Source: Anoplopoma fimbria
Taxonomy: Eukaryota; Chordata; Actinopteri; Perciformes; Anoplopomatidae
Direction of reading: 5' to 3'
DNA length: 64,000 nucleotides
Assembly: GCF_027596085.1 (NCBI RefSeq)
Contig: NC_072453.1
Coordinates: forward strand, 6,257,448-6,321,447
Part shown: positions 48,296-59,955 of the stretch, piece after piece
How positions within the stretch are numbered: the stretch's first letter is position 1
Layout: each line of letters starts with the position of its first letter
Position numbers and translations under genes: made by a program
Notes under the pieces: generated by a model
Told to the model about the DNA's origin: nothing
Database searches by the model: none
The model's input: only the letters and a program-made list of their open reading frames with translations

Positions 48296-50866
48296 CCCTC
48301 TCTTCGTCTCCTCCGCCCTCGCCTCGGCTGTGTGCGGCTGACAGGAAATATCTGCGCTGCAGCCACTAACTTGGGAGTCCACGATTCATGCAAAGCAGGC
48401 TGCCAGCGCCACAGCCACTCCTACCAGCCCACTCCACCGGCGCGGACAGACACTTGTGTGCAGATTGTCCCAGAGAGAAGAGGCGCTCCCTAGTTTGATC
48501 TACCGACGCCTCGATGTGGAGCAGTGATCTCTTGATACCGAAAGCCTGGAGGTGATTGAAACATAGACAATAAACTCAAAACCAACCAGCTTTAGGTTTT
48601 TCTCTCTCTCTTGTGCTGTTTGCAATACAAAGTGTATTAAAGTAATTTTCACGACACAAAAGCGCTGATAATGGGCCGGTACTTTATTTACATGTTGCAA
48701 AATGTGAGATACCATTGCCACTGAATGCTGCTGCTGCTCTCACTGTGTGATGACTTTGGTTCTTAACAGAAGACAGGACACACGGCTTTATTTGTATGCC
48801 TAAATCCCTACATGCTTTAATTACTGGACTACCAAGCATTAAGTGGAAAATTCATCATTCAACATCTACTGACCTAGCGCACAAATAATCAGAGAGAGAA
48901 TGAACAGATTCATTAAATTATCAGAATATGATTAAATCACTGAGCAAATAGAAAATGTATGATATAGTAAGAAAAAAGCTGTAAAATATTATAGTTTACA
49001 ATAATTATTCACATTCAAAGGCTTTACATCTCAATACATACACAACATGGCCCCTGAACATGACTTCAATCCAAATGATTCATATATTAGAATTTAAATA
49101 ACACAGAATGAACTAGAGGCTAAACATAGCCATCAAATAACCTTATACAAGAATAAAAATACAAAAACTGTATCCTAATATCATTGCATTACTTGCTTCA
49201 GATTTTAATAATACATCATCTGTACATCACAGTTCTAGTCAGTTACAAGCCAGGTAGAGTATTCCATACACAATGTAACCGACTGCCATCGACTTGATTC
49301 AAACATTTTTCTAACTAGAAGAAAACACTACTCTAGTGCTTCCTCAACTTTATAGACAGATACAGCAATTTCATCGGTTATTTGGATCAGATAGATATCT
49401 TTTAACTGACATCCAACCACATTGAGCCCCGGGCCCCAGGGCCAGAGGGTCCTATTCACCTATACTCCAGTCACGCACTGCACACACAGACTCAGCTGAA
49501 GGAAGAGGACCTTTGGAAAGGACCTTAAGGTAATATGTCAAAAATTAAAAGCATTATGATAATACATATTGCTAAAACAAGAGCACAAATTAAATCAGTC
49601 GCTTTAATTTCTATTGGGCCAAACGTCAGAATGAAAACATAACGGGCCAATGAGCCCGATGAGGCAGGTCTGCCATCTTGTCCAGGGACAACAGCTTTAC
49701 TGTGATTGCTTCGGAGAATGATAGTATGTGTATGTATCACTGTTGATGAAGGTTTTCTGATCAGCATGGATGGGGTGGTCAGCACATAAGATTTAGTTTT
49801 CAATAGGACGTACTGAAGATGAGCCGACTATCCCACCGAAAAAGAAGTTGCAGAATTCACATCACAAAGAAAAAGCCAGTGAATGGTACAGAACAGCCAA
49901 ATCATCCAATAAAATACGCTATGGTTACCAATGCAGTCAAAAATACCCACCTTTAAACTTGAATAAACTATATCTCCAGTGCCCTCGGAGAGAGAAGCGG
50001 ACAAGGCTGAGCTACAAAACTGGCCATGCAGGAAAGATAAGCAAGTTATGATTAGGAAGTACAAGCTAGTGGCATGTTTACCCGCCCCCTGTTAGCAATA
50101 CATCCTAAGTAACGGCTACGGAAGGCTCACACTTGTAAAGAGACTGAATCAGACCCTTGTCTCGCTGCAGACCGGCACTCTGCTTTGTAACATCGAGACC
50201 TTAATTTGACTGCAATAAGCAAGTTCCAAGAGACAAAAAAAAAAAAACACGACTCAGATACCTTGAGAACACTTGGGCTCTGACAAAACCATATATGGGA
50301 TTTGAGTTTGGTAAACATGTGAGACTGAATCAGCTTACAGTATCTGTTACAACCATGGAGTATTATGCTCTAGAAGTGGGGCCTGACTACAGCTTGCACA
50401 TACAATGTAGGAATAGGATATGGTTTAATTAAGATATCAGGATAGGCTCTGATTCACAAAAGCTAGATTTTGTGTTATGGTATCATTGGAGCAGGAAACC
50501 AGTCCTTGCATTTGAGATAGTCCTAGCGGTAGCCAAGCTTGTGTCACTCTATAGGACAAGCTTGCCTCTCTCTTCCCCCCTGCAGAATGTACAAAAAGCA
50601 GATGTGCATGGTGGCAGTCTTATCATCCATACATGGAAAAATGCAATAGAAGCCTCACAGAGAGCACAAAGAACAAGCAAAGCAACCCTGAATCCAAAGT
50701 TGTATTTTTCCCATGGTTCTACTCAGGAAAACAAACAAGGTCTAGATGCCAGCGTCTCTAAGAGTTTGTTTACATTGCGGTGATGAAGGGCACTAAAGAG
50801 GGTGTTACTCTGCTCAGTGATTGGCCTCAGAGCTAAAGAGGAGTGGCCACAGGAGGAACCGTGCTC
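48296..50866 (-). other. kctd5 promoter/5' UTR and pdpk1 3' UTR
   Basis: The 48,100-48,500 portion is CpG-rich and holds the kctd5 start region. Minus-strand AATAAA signals (TTTATT at 48683-48688 and 48787-48792) probably end pdpk1, whose 3' UTR would then be about 2.1 kb. The gap between the pdpk1 poly(A) signal and the kctd5 start codon is only about 390 bp. Confidence 0.55.
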
Positions 50867-53800
50867 CTATAGGCCAGGGTTTTGGTGCCTTTGATAGATC
50901 TTTCTCCACACTTCCTGGATCTTCTTACACCATCTGTCAGCATTTCCGCTGGGGTCCATCAAATAGTATGTTCGGTTGGGCTGCAAGAAGAGGAGATGAA
51001 AAAGACAATTAAAAAAGTAAACCACATAGGAGGATAAATTCTAAATCAGTCGGCAAGTATCAACATACTGCTGGAGGAAAATAAACTGGAAGAACATCAA
51101 AAATAAATAGTAAATTACCGTATGAACAAAGAAGGTTTTGAAGTTTTTGGCCTCAGGGCGTAGCTCGAGGGACCAAGGAATCTCCCCTTTCAGAACCTTG
51201 TTTACAGGATCCACGTAGTACAGGTGTGGTCCTTCAGTGAGAAGCAGCTGTCTCCGTCTAGCAAACAGACCCTGCAATGGAATGCCACACGTCTCAAGAC
51301 ATCAGTTCACCAACAGAGGGGGCTATGAGGCCTAGGAGACTTTCCCCAAGCACAGCATTGAATTCCCCTTTACTTTGTGTATATCATGAGTCAGAGAAAT
51401 ACCATGGAAGGTGACTTAATTAATGCTGAGCCAAACTTACACAGAAAATCTGTTTACTTTTTACTACAAACATCTAATACACTGCCACTTTATAGTCTAG
51501 CTGGCAGAAAAAAAATCTTCACCTATAAGAAGACCTAACTTAAAAGGTACATTTTATAACCGAAATGACATGGCCTAGAATTCACACACCTTCCTTTTAT
51601 CCACTGGGCCCATCTTCAGGATCAGGTTATTCTCCACAAACTGGTGCCTGTGTAATGAAGCAACATCAGATTATTGACACCAACTCTGTTTCCCTTAAGA
51701 CATTACTTATTCTTCAACAAATGAACATTTGTTCCAATTTTTTGGAAGACAAACTAGACTTTAGTCCAAGAAAGATTCAGATTTACATAAAACAACGAAC
51801 AGAACTCTTAAACACACAGATTAACAGGTTGACACATTGGCATGGGCTTTTACCAGGGGTTTCCAGTGGTCTGTTTGTCCAGCAATAGCTTCTTCTCTTC
51901 TTCAGTGAACTGCAGGTCAAGCTCAAAAGAGTTATTGTCCAGGTCATGGATGTACTGCTCAATGTTGCTGCTGGACCTCTGCGGGGGTGTGGATTCATGC
52001 GGCGAAAGGGAGTGTGATGAACTGGACTGGGCCACCTGCATGTTGCTGAACTGGCTCAGGAGGTCATCATACTGAGTTTGGAAATGAGACGGTTGAGAAA
52101 AGGTTTAGTACTGTTTGGCTGAAGATTTGTAGTTTGTTCAGGGTTTGGGGGAATCAATTTTACAACAAGGCATCACACCTAAGTCTTCCCATGAAATCAA
52201 ACAATGGACAAAAAGTAACGGGGTGACCTGGACTGTAAATAATTATCTTACGTTTCCATAGCAGTCCTCATCATCCTCAGACATGGCTGGCAGGTAGGGG
52301 GTGAGCTTGGGGGGTGTCTGTAGGTGTAGGTCACTCCAGGAGATAGTGTCGAAGAAGGGGTGCTGCCTCAAAGGGTCGTACCCTCCCATCTCTTCACACC
52401 CAATCCGCTTGGAAGGGTCCAGTGACTAAGAGAAAAAACAAAACAGATGCGACATGCATTTCCATTCTGTAAATAACCAATACCAGCTGACAACCAAACT
52501 TTCCCCACGGATATCATTAGCATTAAATTGTATCTCACATATATGACTCATGGTTCTTGATGACTTACCAAAAGCTGTTTGACAAGATCCTTGGCTTTGG
52601 GGAAGAATTTCTCTGGGAATTCATACTCCAGCTTTATTATCTTTTGGAATATTAGGTACTCATTTCTGCAACAAATGAAACACAAGAGGAAGGAACAACA
52701 AAAGAGGGAATTTTAAGGAAATGTTGTTTGATAGAGGTATTTTACTCGGGCATGGTTGTTGTCATGTCTAGCATTTAAGTTAGTACTCACCCAGCTCTGA
52801 AAGGTGGTAAACCAGCCACCAGCTGATAGGTTATACATCCCAAGGCCCAGAGGTCAGAGCTAAAGAAGGAAATCAGATATAGGAATAAAGTCAGAACAAT
52901 AAAAATTAAATTAAAACAGAACAATGATGCACATTTGCTTCATGTACAGTTGCTTGACCAATCCTCATACCTCTTGCAGGCAGATTTCTCTGTTAACAGC
53001 TCTGGTGACACATACTGTGCTGTTCCGACGAAGGAGTTTGCTCTTGCTGCCAAAGTGCGGAAATGAATGGTAAAAAAACATGAATAACTTCATACCGCTC
53101 AAAGTGAGTAAAATGCTAAATTCGTGTAACGAACACAGTTATTATACTTCATGTTTAAGTAAAATCAGGATTGAGGTTATACCTTGTTTACTGTCTGATG
53201 ATAACTGTTTTGCCGTCCCAAAATCTGTTATCTGGATGTGCATGTCTTCACTCAGAAGAATATTTTCTGGTTTCAGATCTCTGCAATAAGATAAACCAGT
53301 GGTAACTTATGGGGGAACAAACACTTTACAGTATTGGAAAATGATATATCAAAAAAAGCAAAAATAGATAAAACAAACGGTTAGTCTTACCTGTGTATTA
53401 TCCCCTTATTGTGTAAGTATTCTAGAGCACAAACTATTTCAGCTGAATAGAATCTAGTACAGGTCTCATCAAAAGAACCAATTTTGCGAATGTATTTCAG
53501 AAGCTCTCCATTCTTAGCGTAGCTGAGACCGAAATCTAAGAAAAGCTAGTTAAGGAAGACCGGTTACTAGAAATCATTGTTACAAAACTACAAACTTGAC
53601 ACATTTACAATAAAACAAGAGGTAACATGTAATAAACTACATGCCTTGACAAACTTATTAGAAGGATACACAACTTCTCATTATCTTGAAATGTGAAGTA
53701 GAGCTTGACGAAGAATGGGTGTTCTAGATTCGACATCAAATCCCTTTCTCTTTTCACGTACTGGGCTTTCTTCGCCTTCACAATATGCCGCTTCTCTAAA

Positions 53801-56447
53801 ATCTTAACTGGTGGAGAGAAAAGACAATTTCAGGATTTAATGGTAAAAATACACTGAGCAACTTTTCCATCTGGATAATAAGTATCATTGATATCCTTCA
53901 CCAAAAGCTAGTGCATTATTACTTACTTGCATATTCTTTACCCGTTACCTGCTCTCTTGCCAGAACAACCTTTGGATCAAAGAACAAAAAAAACAAAAAA
54001 ACACTGTCAGACTCATAGGTTCTGCTTTGTCAGTTCCTTCAAATTAACTGTGGATGCCCCATTCAAATGCATTAAATAAAAGAATCCTAGCATGTAGCAA
54101 CATCTACACAGGTATAACTCAGAAGCTAAGTGGAATGCAAGTTAAATACCGTCGAGAAGGAGCCCTCTCCCAGTATCCTGCCAAATCTGAAGTCCTCCGG
54201 CTTCTTCTTGCGTGGCTGAGGGGCCTGGACAGCCGGCTGTGCGCGGAGGTCTGCGCTCTGGCTGCTGGCAGACGCTCCTACAGCACGGGCCTCTGAGGCT
54301 GAGCCCTCCATGCTGGGACAGTGGCTACTGCTTGCGCCTGGGATAGCAAGTGGCGAGCAGGAGTCAGGGTGGTTTCTTACCATTGATGGATGCGAGCAGG
54401 AGCAGATGACAACGCTGGGCTGAATGGGCACAACATCATACTGAGAGAGGAGAGGGAACATTGAGAACAGATCAGTCAGCAAGGTGATGCAGTTGTAGTT
54501 CTTGTTTTAAAAAAAAGCCATGTCCACGTCTGGTTTAAATAGTGTATCTTCTCTTGAGAAATATGGAAGACCTAGTCTAAGATTGCACTTTTTAATGCAA
54601 CCAAAAACTAATGAATCATCCCTTCATTATGACTAAAAAGCAGTGTGCTGGTAACCATATGAATGCTGGGAATAAGATATTACAATAACAATAGTGGGAA
54701 CTGCCTTCAATGTAAATTTTCATACAGACTACCTGTTTTTGAAGAGGATCATGTTCTTCTCTTTAGCACTTTGAACTGTCATTTGAACTGGAATTTTAAA
54801 TATGTTCACCATCAGCTATGAGCAAACAGCTTTCACCAAACCTTTCTTATAGTGCACCATAATTACACCTGAATACCTATAAATAGGATGACACAATAGT
54901 GATAGACAATAAACAAAAATGTATATATTGTCAAACGAAAATTAATATAATAAATTTGTTGCATTTTAGTCATGCAAACTGTAAAATAAAATCGATATAA
55001 ACGAGCAATTAGCCAACCTTTTCCAGCAGTTTGTGTAAATAAAACTAGATGAGATCTGGATCAAATAGAGTAGACCCACTTTCCAAGGTTGACAACTCAA
55101 TTGACTGCACCTAACACTGTCTTAAATGTATAATTTCAAGTGAGACCCCTTGAGGAGCAAAGTCTAGAATTGATAAGGACATTAAAACGACTATTTGAGG
55201 AAACTGCTTCTGAGCCTGGTGGTCCCACCCTCCAGTGTTTACGTTTTGAAAACTATGTCAAAGGCACTGCTTTCATGTGACCGTTGTACTTACTAGCACA
55301 TCTGCACTGAGCAGTGATCATATCAAACTGGAGGAATCCTTAAGATCAAACTGAGAAGCAGCTAACGCAAACAAAACACAAGAAAACCACCAAATAATTG
55401 TGGAGGAAGCGAGGATAACATAGACAGGTTGTGCTTTCCTACACACTGTTTGGTGCTGGCACCAGTGTTGTATATTCATAACTTACTGGACCACTGGACC
55501 CATCAGCTTACAACTCTGTGAATGTTAGTTAGCTAGTTCAGATGGCCTAGCTTCTTCTCATTCAAAACCAAGGTGTGGCCTTTTAGCTGCCTTATCCCGG
55601 ACTGGACTGTGTTGTTGCCAGCTAACCTCAGTCGCAGCCCCTCCACTGAGCCATTACTACATGTGGACCATGTGATGGTGGTTAGGGACATGTCAGCTAA
55701 CGTCAACCCCAGCCCCAAGTACTCCGGTAACACCAGGCCTGTGGCGAACTTTCTTAGCTAACTAACGCCTGCTAGCATGCTAACGCTAGCTCCTGCTGCC
55801 TTGTCAAATAAAGCCGGCCATCACTGACAGCGAGTTATGAACTTAACGCTAACAACCAGTCAATTAGCTCCCGTTAGCCTGCCAGGTCACAAGTCACGGC
55901 AACTTCAAAACATTACGCCAGTCTCACACAACGTTACTCAGTCGTGGTCGACATTTCAAAAGGTAATGGGGTTGACAATCAAACTACGAAATGTGAACTT
56001 TATAAAGCTGCCTTCTTACCAGAAGGTGGAACGCAATAAAGCTACTGTTAGCCTGTTAGCTTGTTAGCATCGCTCGAAAGCGCGAACATGTTTAGCTAAC
56101 GTCAGCCGACAGATACCGCTACCGACCAAGGGGGAATGGTCACACATCCTATACTGCTACCAGCAAGCCCTGTTACACGCTTAACCCACACAGAATGACT
56201 AAAACAACCTCGTGTTGTGAATTAAACGAGGTGTTAGACAATGCCGTGCAGCGTAGCAAACATTAGGTGTTGTGTTAGCTAACGCTGCTAAACGGTGTTT
56301 TGCGGCTAGCAGCGCTCCTCACATGAAGGCCCGACGCAACTATTTGTTGTCAAACAGCCGCCACACTGTACATTTTGAGCCCCGGCTTCGTGCTGTTGTT
56401 CTCTTCAGAGTTGCGACACTTACCAGCTGACTTGTAGCTCTTGCCAT
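50867..56447 (-). CDS. pdpk1: 3-phosphoinositide-dependent protein kinase 1
   Basis: Master AGC-family kinase that phosphorylates the activation loop of AKT, S6K, SGK and PKC; its PH domain recruits it to PIP3 membranes. Fourteen exons: 56424-56447, 54150-54440, 53927-53969, 53670-53807, 53391-53535, 53183-53280, 52971-53046, 52791-52859, 52569-52665, 52252-52425, 51854-52071, 51590-51647, 51119-51271 and 50867-50980, giving 565 aa (human 556). The start is [15 protein letters not shown]. The glycine loop GEGSFSTVV is at 99-107, catalytic K121, HRD at 213-215, DFG at 233-235; the autophosphorylated serine is S251 in ARANSFVGT, equal to human S241. The PH domain covers the last three exons, including [18 protein letters not shown] and KTFFVHTPNRTYY. 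The linker [19 protein letters not shown] is strongly conserved. Teleosts often keep two pdpk1 copies; which one this is cannot be told from the window. Confidence 0.97.
54441..56423. other. First intron of pdpk1
   Basis: 2 kb, noncoding, with no recognised element. The coding part of exon 1 is only 24 bp. CpG content rises towards 55,700-56,450, which suggests the promoter island extends into the intron. Confidence 0.6.
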
Positions 56448-57069
56448 GGGAGTTTTCCACGAGTATTTATTTGGAATAAAATAATTAGAGAAGCTCCAGT
56501 AATGGCTGCCTCTGCGCCTTCATTTTCGAGCTGTGACGTCGTTCCACAACAATGTTACCGCAGGACAGCAGAGGAGAGTCCCGCTGTGTCCGCCCCCCTC
56601 GCCACATTTACAACCTACTGAACTGCATCTTGCTGATAGGGATCGAGTCAGACGGCTGCAGTTGTTTATATATATATATTTATATATATATTCAGATGCC
56701 GCAGTTAACGTGGCCTACAAACTATATTTGATACTGATGCAGTGTAGAGAGGTTTTTTCGTCAGATATCTTACACCTTTTTAACTCCTCAACTTTTGTGT
56801 TGAAGCACACAAGTCTGCATGTATCCATCGAACTGCAACCACCAGTGATTCCAGTATGAAGGTTGCAAGGATTCCTTTATTTAGGTCTGCAGTTTACATA
56901 AATACAAAGATACAATTTATTGTACAAGTTTCTCTTTTTTGGATGCTTGTACAAAACTGCATAGCCACAAATAGCCTTTATGTTATGTTTTAGTCGTGAG
57001 TGTTTAAAAAGTTTTGCCAGTCCTTGTGGTAAAAACAAAAATCCATAGTTGAAATATGCTTTATAGTGA
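56448..57069. other. pdpk1 upstream region and tsr3 3' UTR
   Basis: The pdpk1 5' UTR and promoter (56,448 to about 56,640) are followed by the tsr3 3' end. A TGACGTCG half-CRE is at 56,533-56,540. A minus-strand AATAAA (reverse of TTTATT) near 56,917-56,923 could end tsr3. A short AT repeat is at about 56,669-56,690. Confidence 0.45.
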
Positions 57070-59527
57070 TTACTTTAATTCAGTCTCTTCCTCTTCATGA
57101 TGATGTGACGCTGTTGTTGACGCAATGTTGCTCTTTGTTTTTTCATCTTCTTCTTCATCATCCTCATCATCATCTTCGTTATCCTCTGAGGTGTCCGTAT
57201 CCTCACTAGAATCCTCATCTTCAGGTGCACTAAATACAGTTTAAACAACTTAGTTACCATACTCATGCAATATACTCTGAATGTACAGGTGTTTTTCAAG
57301 AATATTTTGTTTTTTCCAATGTTGACTGTAGGTTATTTCAGTTGCAAATTAAAAAGTTGTATAAAGTGACATACTACTAGCAGAAATAAATGCAGAATCT
57401 AGAGTTTGACCAAATGCGTCAGTAAAATTATGCTTCATTGATCATCATTTCATCACAACAAAGTTTGCAAACAGTGTGTCTTAGGGATTACCTCACTCTG
57501 AAAGTGGTTGTATATTAATTGCCCTCCCGAGGAAGATTAAATGCTTACCACAGAGGTCTGTTGAGATTCCTACATTTTACTCCCGAGTTCACATCAAATG
57601 GATCTGTGAAAAAGATAGATAATTAGCTTTTGTTAGGAAAATGCTTCAACTATAGAAGTTATCATTCAGCAACAAAAAGCATTCTTTCTCTGTGTATGGG
57701 GCAAATTTCCAGACATGCTGGAAACAATTAGCCTGGTCCCACACCTCTGAATCACTGCCAAAATCTCCGACTCATTCAGCAATTGAAATTAATCACAATG
57801 ATCTGTTATAATATTGATCACCAGTCTAGGAAAAAATGCAAGAAACTGTCAGTGTCTAAAATTTTAGAGAATGTGGCCTGTAATTGATGGATTATATTAT
57901 TTATCATAATACAGCTTAAAAGCTTTATGAGACAATGAACATTCAGCAGCGGTGAGTCACCAAAGGAAAACAAATTATGAAATAGACAAAAATTATATAT
58001 TAGTCCAGTTTCCTTAAATCAAGTTACTCGTGATTTTGCCACTTTGAAGCAGCGCTTTCACTGCAATAAAGCTTAATAGATATTAACTATTTCAGGGATA
58101 GAAGTTGAACAAGACTTAAATAGGGACAGATGTGGGACTAAAACCGAAATGACCCCAACCATCTCTGTTACACAAATATATTGGTAAACACAGAACAGAC
58201 CCCAGTTTATTTCTTTCTCCCCCAATTTACCAAACTCCTCGTCCTCCACTGGGGTCTTGAGATATTCCTTTTCTACAGAGAGCATCTCTTCCTCTGACTG
58301 ACATGCAGCATAGCGGTCCAGCAGAACTTTATTGAGATCCAGGAACACTGGCCCCCACTTGAATTTATTCAACAAGAGCATTGCTAGTTCTTTAAAACCT
58401 GCAAAACCAGATACAGTTTGTTAGACTTTCACTGCCATAACTTGGAACAGGAAACAAGAAGTAGTCAGGAAGACAATACAGTACATCATTCCTGAATAAC
58501 TAAAGTAAAGGCCTTACCGACAATGCAGAATGTAGCAGCAAAAGCCTCAACACAGGATAACTTGCAAGGCTTGCCGTAGTTGACAGGGTTTGCAGCGACA
58601 AGGAATGGCAGTAACCTGGGATGAGTTCCAACCATCTTATTGAAGGGAGTCTCCTCCAGTTTAGCCCAGGAACAATCGATCACTGCTAAACCATTCTGAG
58701 CCACAATCTCCCTGTGTATAAAGGTCCATACAAAAAGTTCTTCTTTATTTTAGACAATGTCAATCAATTGACCACAATAAGAGAGATTTATTACAATACA
58801 CAAAAGCAAATGTTATGATATTGATATAATGATTAAAAAATGCACACCTGTCTGCTGGGGTCACATACTTTGTGCCCATCGGACTCAGTATGAGTCCATT
58901 AAATCTCTGATTGAGGCGCAGGTTGTGTACAAAGCCCTTGCGTACCAACTTTCTGCCAGTGCACCGTTTGGGATCACAGTGACCCAACTCCCACATGGCA
59001 AGCGGACAAGGCATTTTCACCTGAGGGGCCTCTGCTCCCTCCTCCGGGTGAAGGCTTGCTGAAAAACACAGTGACAGAGGACACAGTGCTCATTATGATG
59101 CGAGTGTAAGCACTCTTACTCACACTTCTCATTTGTTGCACACTATTTCTTAATAACATTGATGTACACCAAATCATTTGCCATTTACTTACTATATAGC
59201 TTAAGATAACAGTTTTACATTTTAAAGTGGCAAAATAACATGAACACAAATGCTTCAATAATTAAAAGTAGAACCATAACAAGACATTGTATTTTGTTAA
59301 ACCTCAAGTCGTGTAGCCCCCAAAATATGAGGTAAGCACAATACAGTTAAATAATCAGGATCCAATAGAACATGATTTTGACTGTCATTTGTTAATTCAT
59401 TATTACCTTCCAAAGCAGTGTGCATTTCTTCTGTAAAGGCTTCTAAGGTTTTCCCCTTCATTTTATGCCTTTTTTCTTTGCCCTTGTTTCCAGGGCGCAC
59501 AAACGTGCCCTGTTTCTTTCTTCCCAT
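57070..59527 (-). CDS. tsr3: 18S rRNA aminocarboxypropyltransferase TSR3
   Basis: Transfers the 3-amino-3-carboxypropyl group from SAM to the hypermodified uridine m1acp3Psi of 18S rRNA during late cytoplasmic 40S maturation. Six exons: 59407-59527, 58848-59058, 58518-58711, 58231-58398, 57549-57603 and 57070-57229, giving 302 aa. The start MGRKKQGTF leads a basic N-terminus. The SPOUT-like core carries [67 protein letters not shown] and [13 protein letters not shown], matching human TSR3 closely, followed by NKFKWG..FLDLN. The C-terminal tail is almost all Asp/Glu with a histidine run, as is usual for TSR3. It is head to head with gnptg, as in human 16p13.3. Confidence 0.97.
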
Positions 59528-59955
59528 GTTGCAGCCAGTGGACAGCTATTCAGCTATTGTCAGATTACAGTTTGCATTAAAACCAACCAGCATTTCACCT
59601 GCTGTCCTGTGACGTTAGCTGCTCGCTAGCTATCTAGCTATACCCTACACACACCAGTTTGTCTAGTGTGGCTCACCAAAAGTTCACGTTTCGTATTTTA
59701 TCTAAGGGTACACTACTCAAAAGTTCAAATAGATTTTCACAATACAATTGCCTTCAACACGCACTTCTTTGTACACTGTATGAACTAGTTAGATCAGCTA
59801 TGGCTCGTGGAAAGCACGTCGTAGCCCGAGACGTAAACGGCGCATGCTCAAATCTTATTTTGATCACGTGCCCTGTCACCTGACGAACGACCACCAAAGC
59901 AGGAAATGTACCTCGAAACAACAGATAGCATATTTAAGTCATTCAAAAGACAACA
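59528..59955. promoter_or_regulatory. Shared tsr3/gnptg divergent promoter
   Basis: 428 bp between the two start codons. It includes TCACGTG at 59,864-59,870, an E-box of the CLEAR type used by TFEB/TFE3 on lysosomal genes, about 90 bp upstream of the gnptg start. No TATA box is evident. Confidence 0.5.

Noticed and set aside
48296..48382. In-frame N-terminal extension of kctd5 upstream of MAENN
   Set aside because: It begins at a GTG, not an ATG, and human KCTD5 starts at the matching MAEN; treated as 5' UTR.
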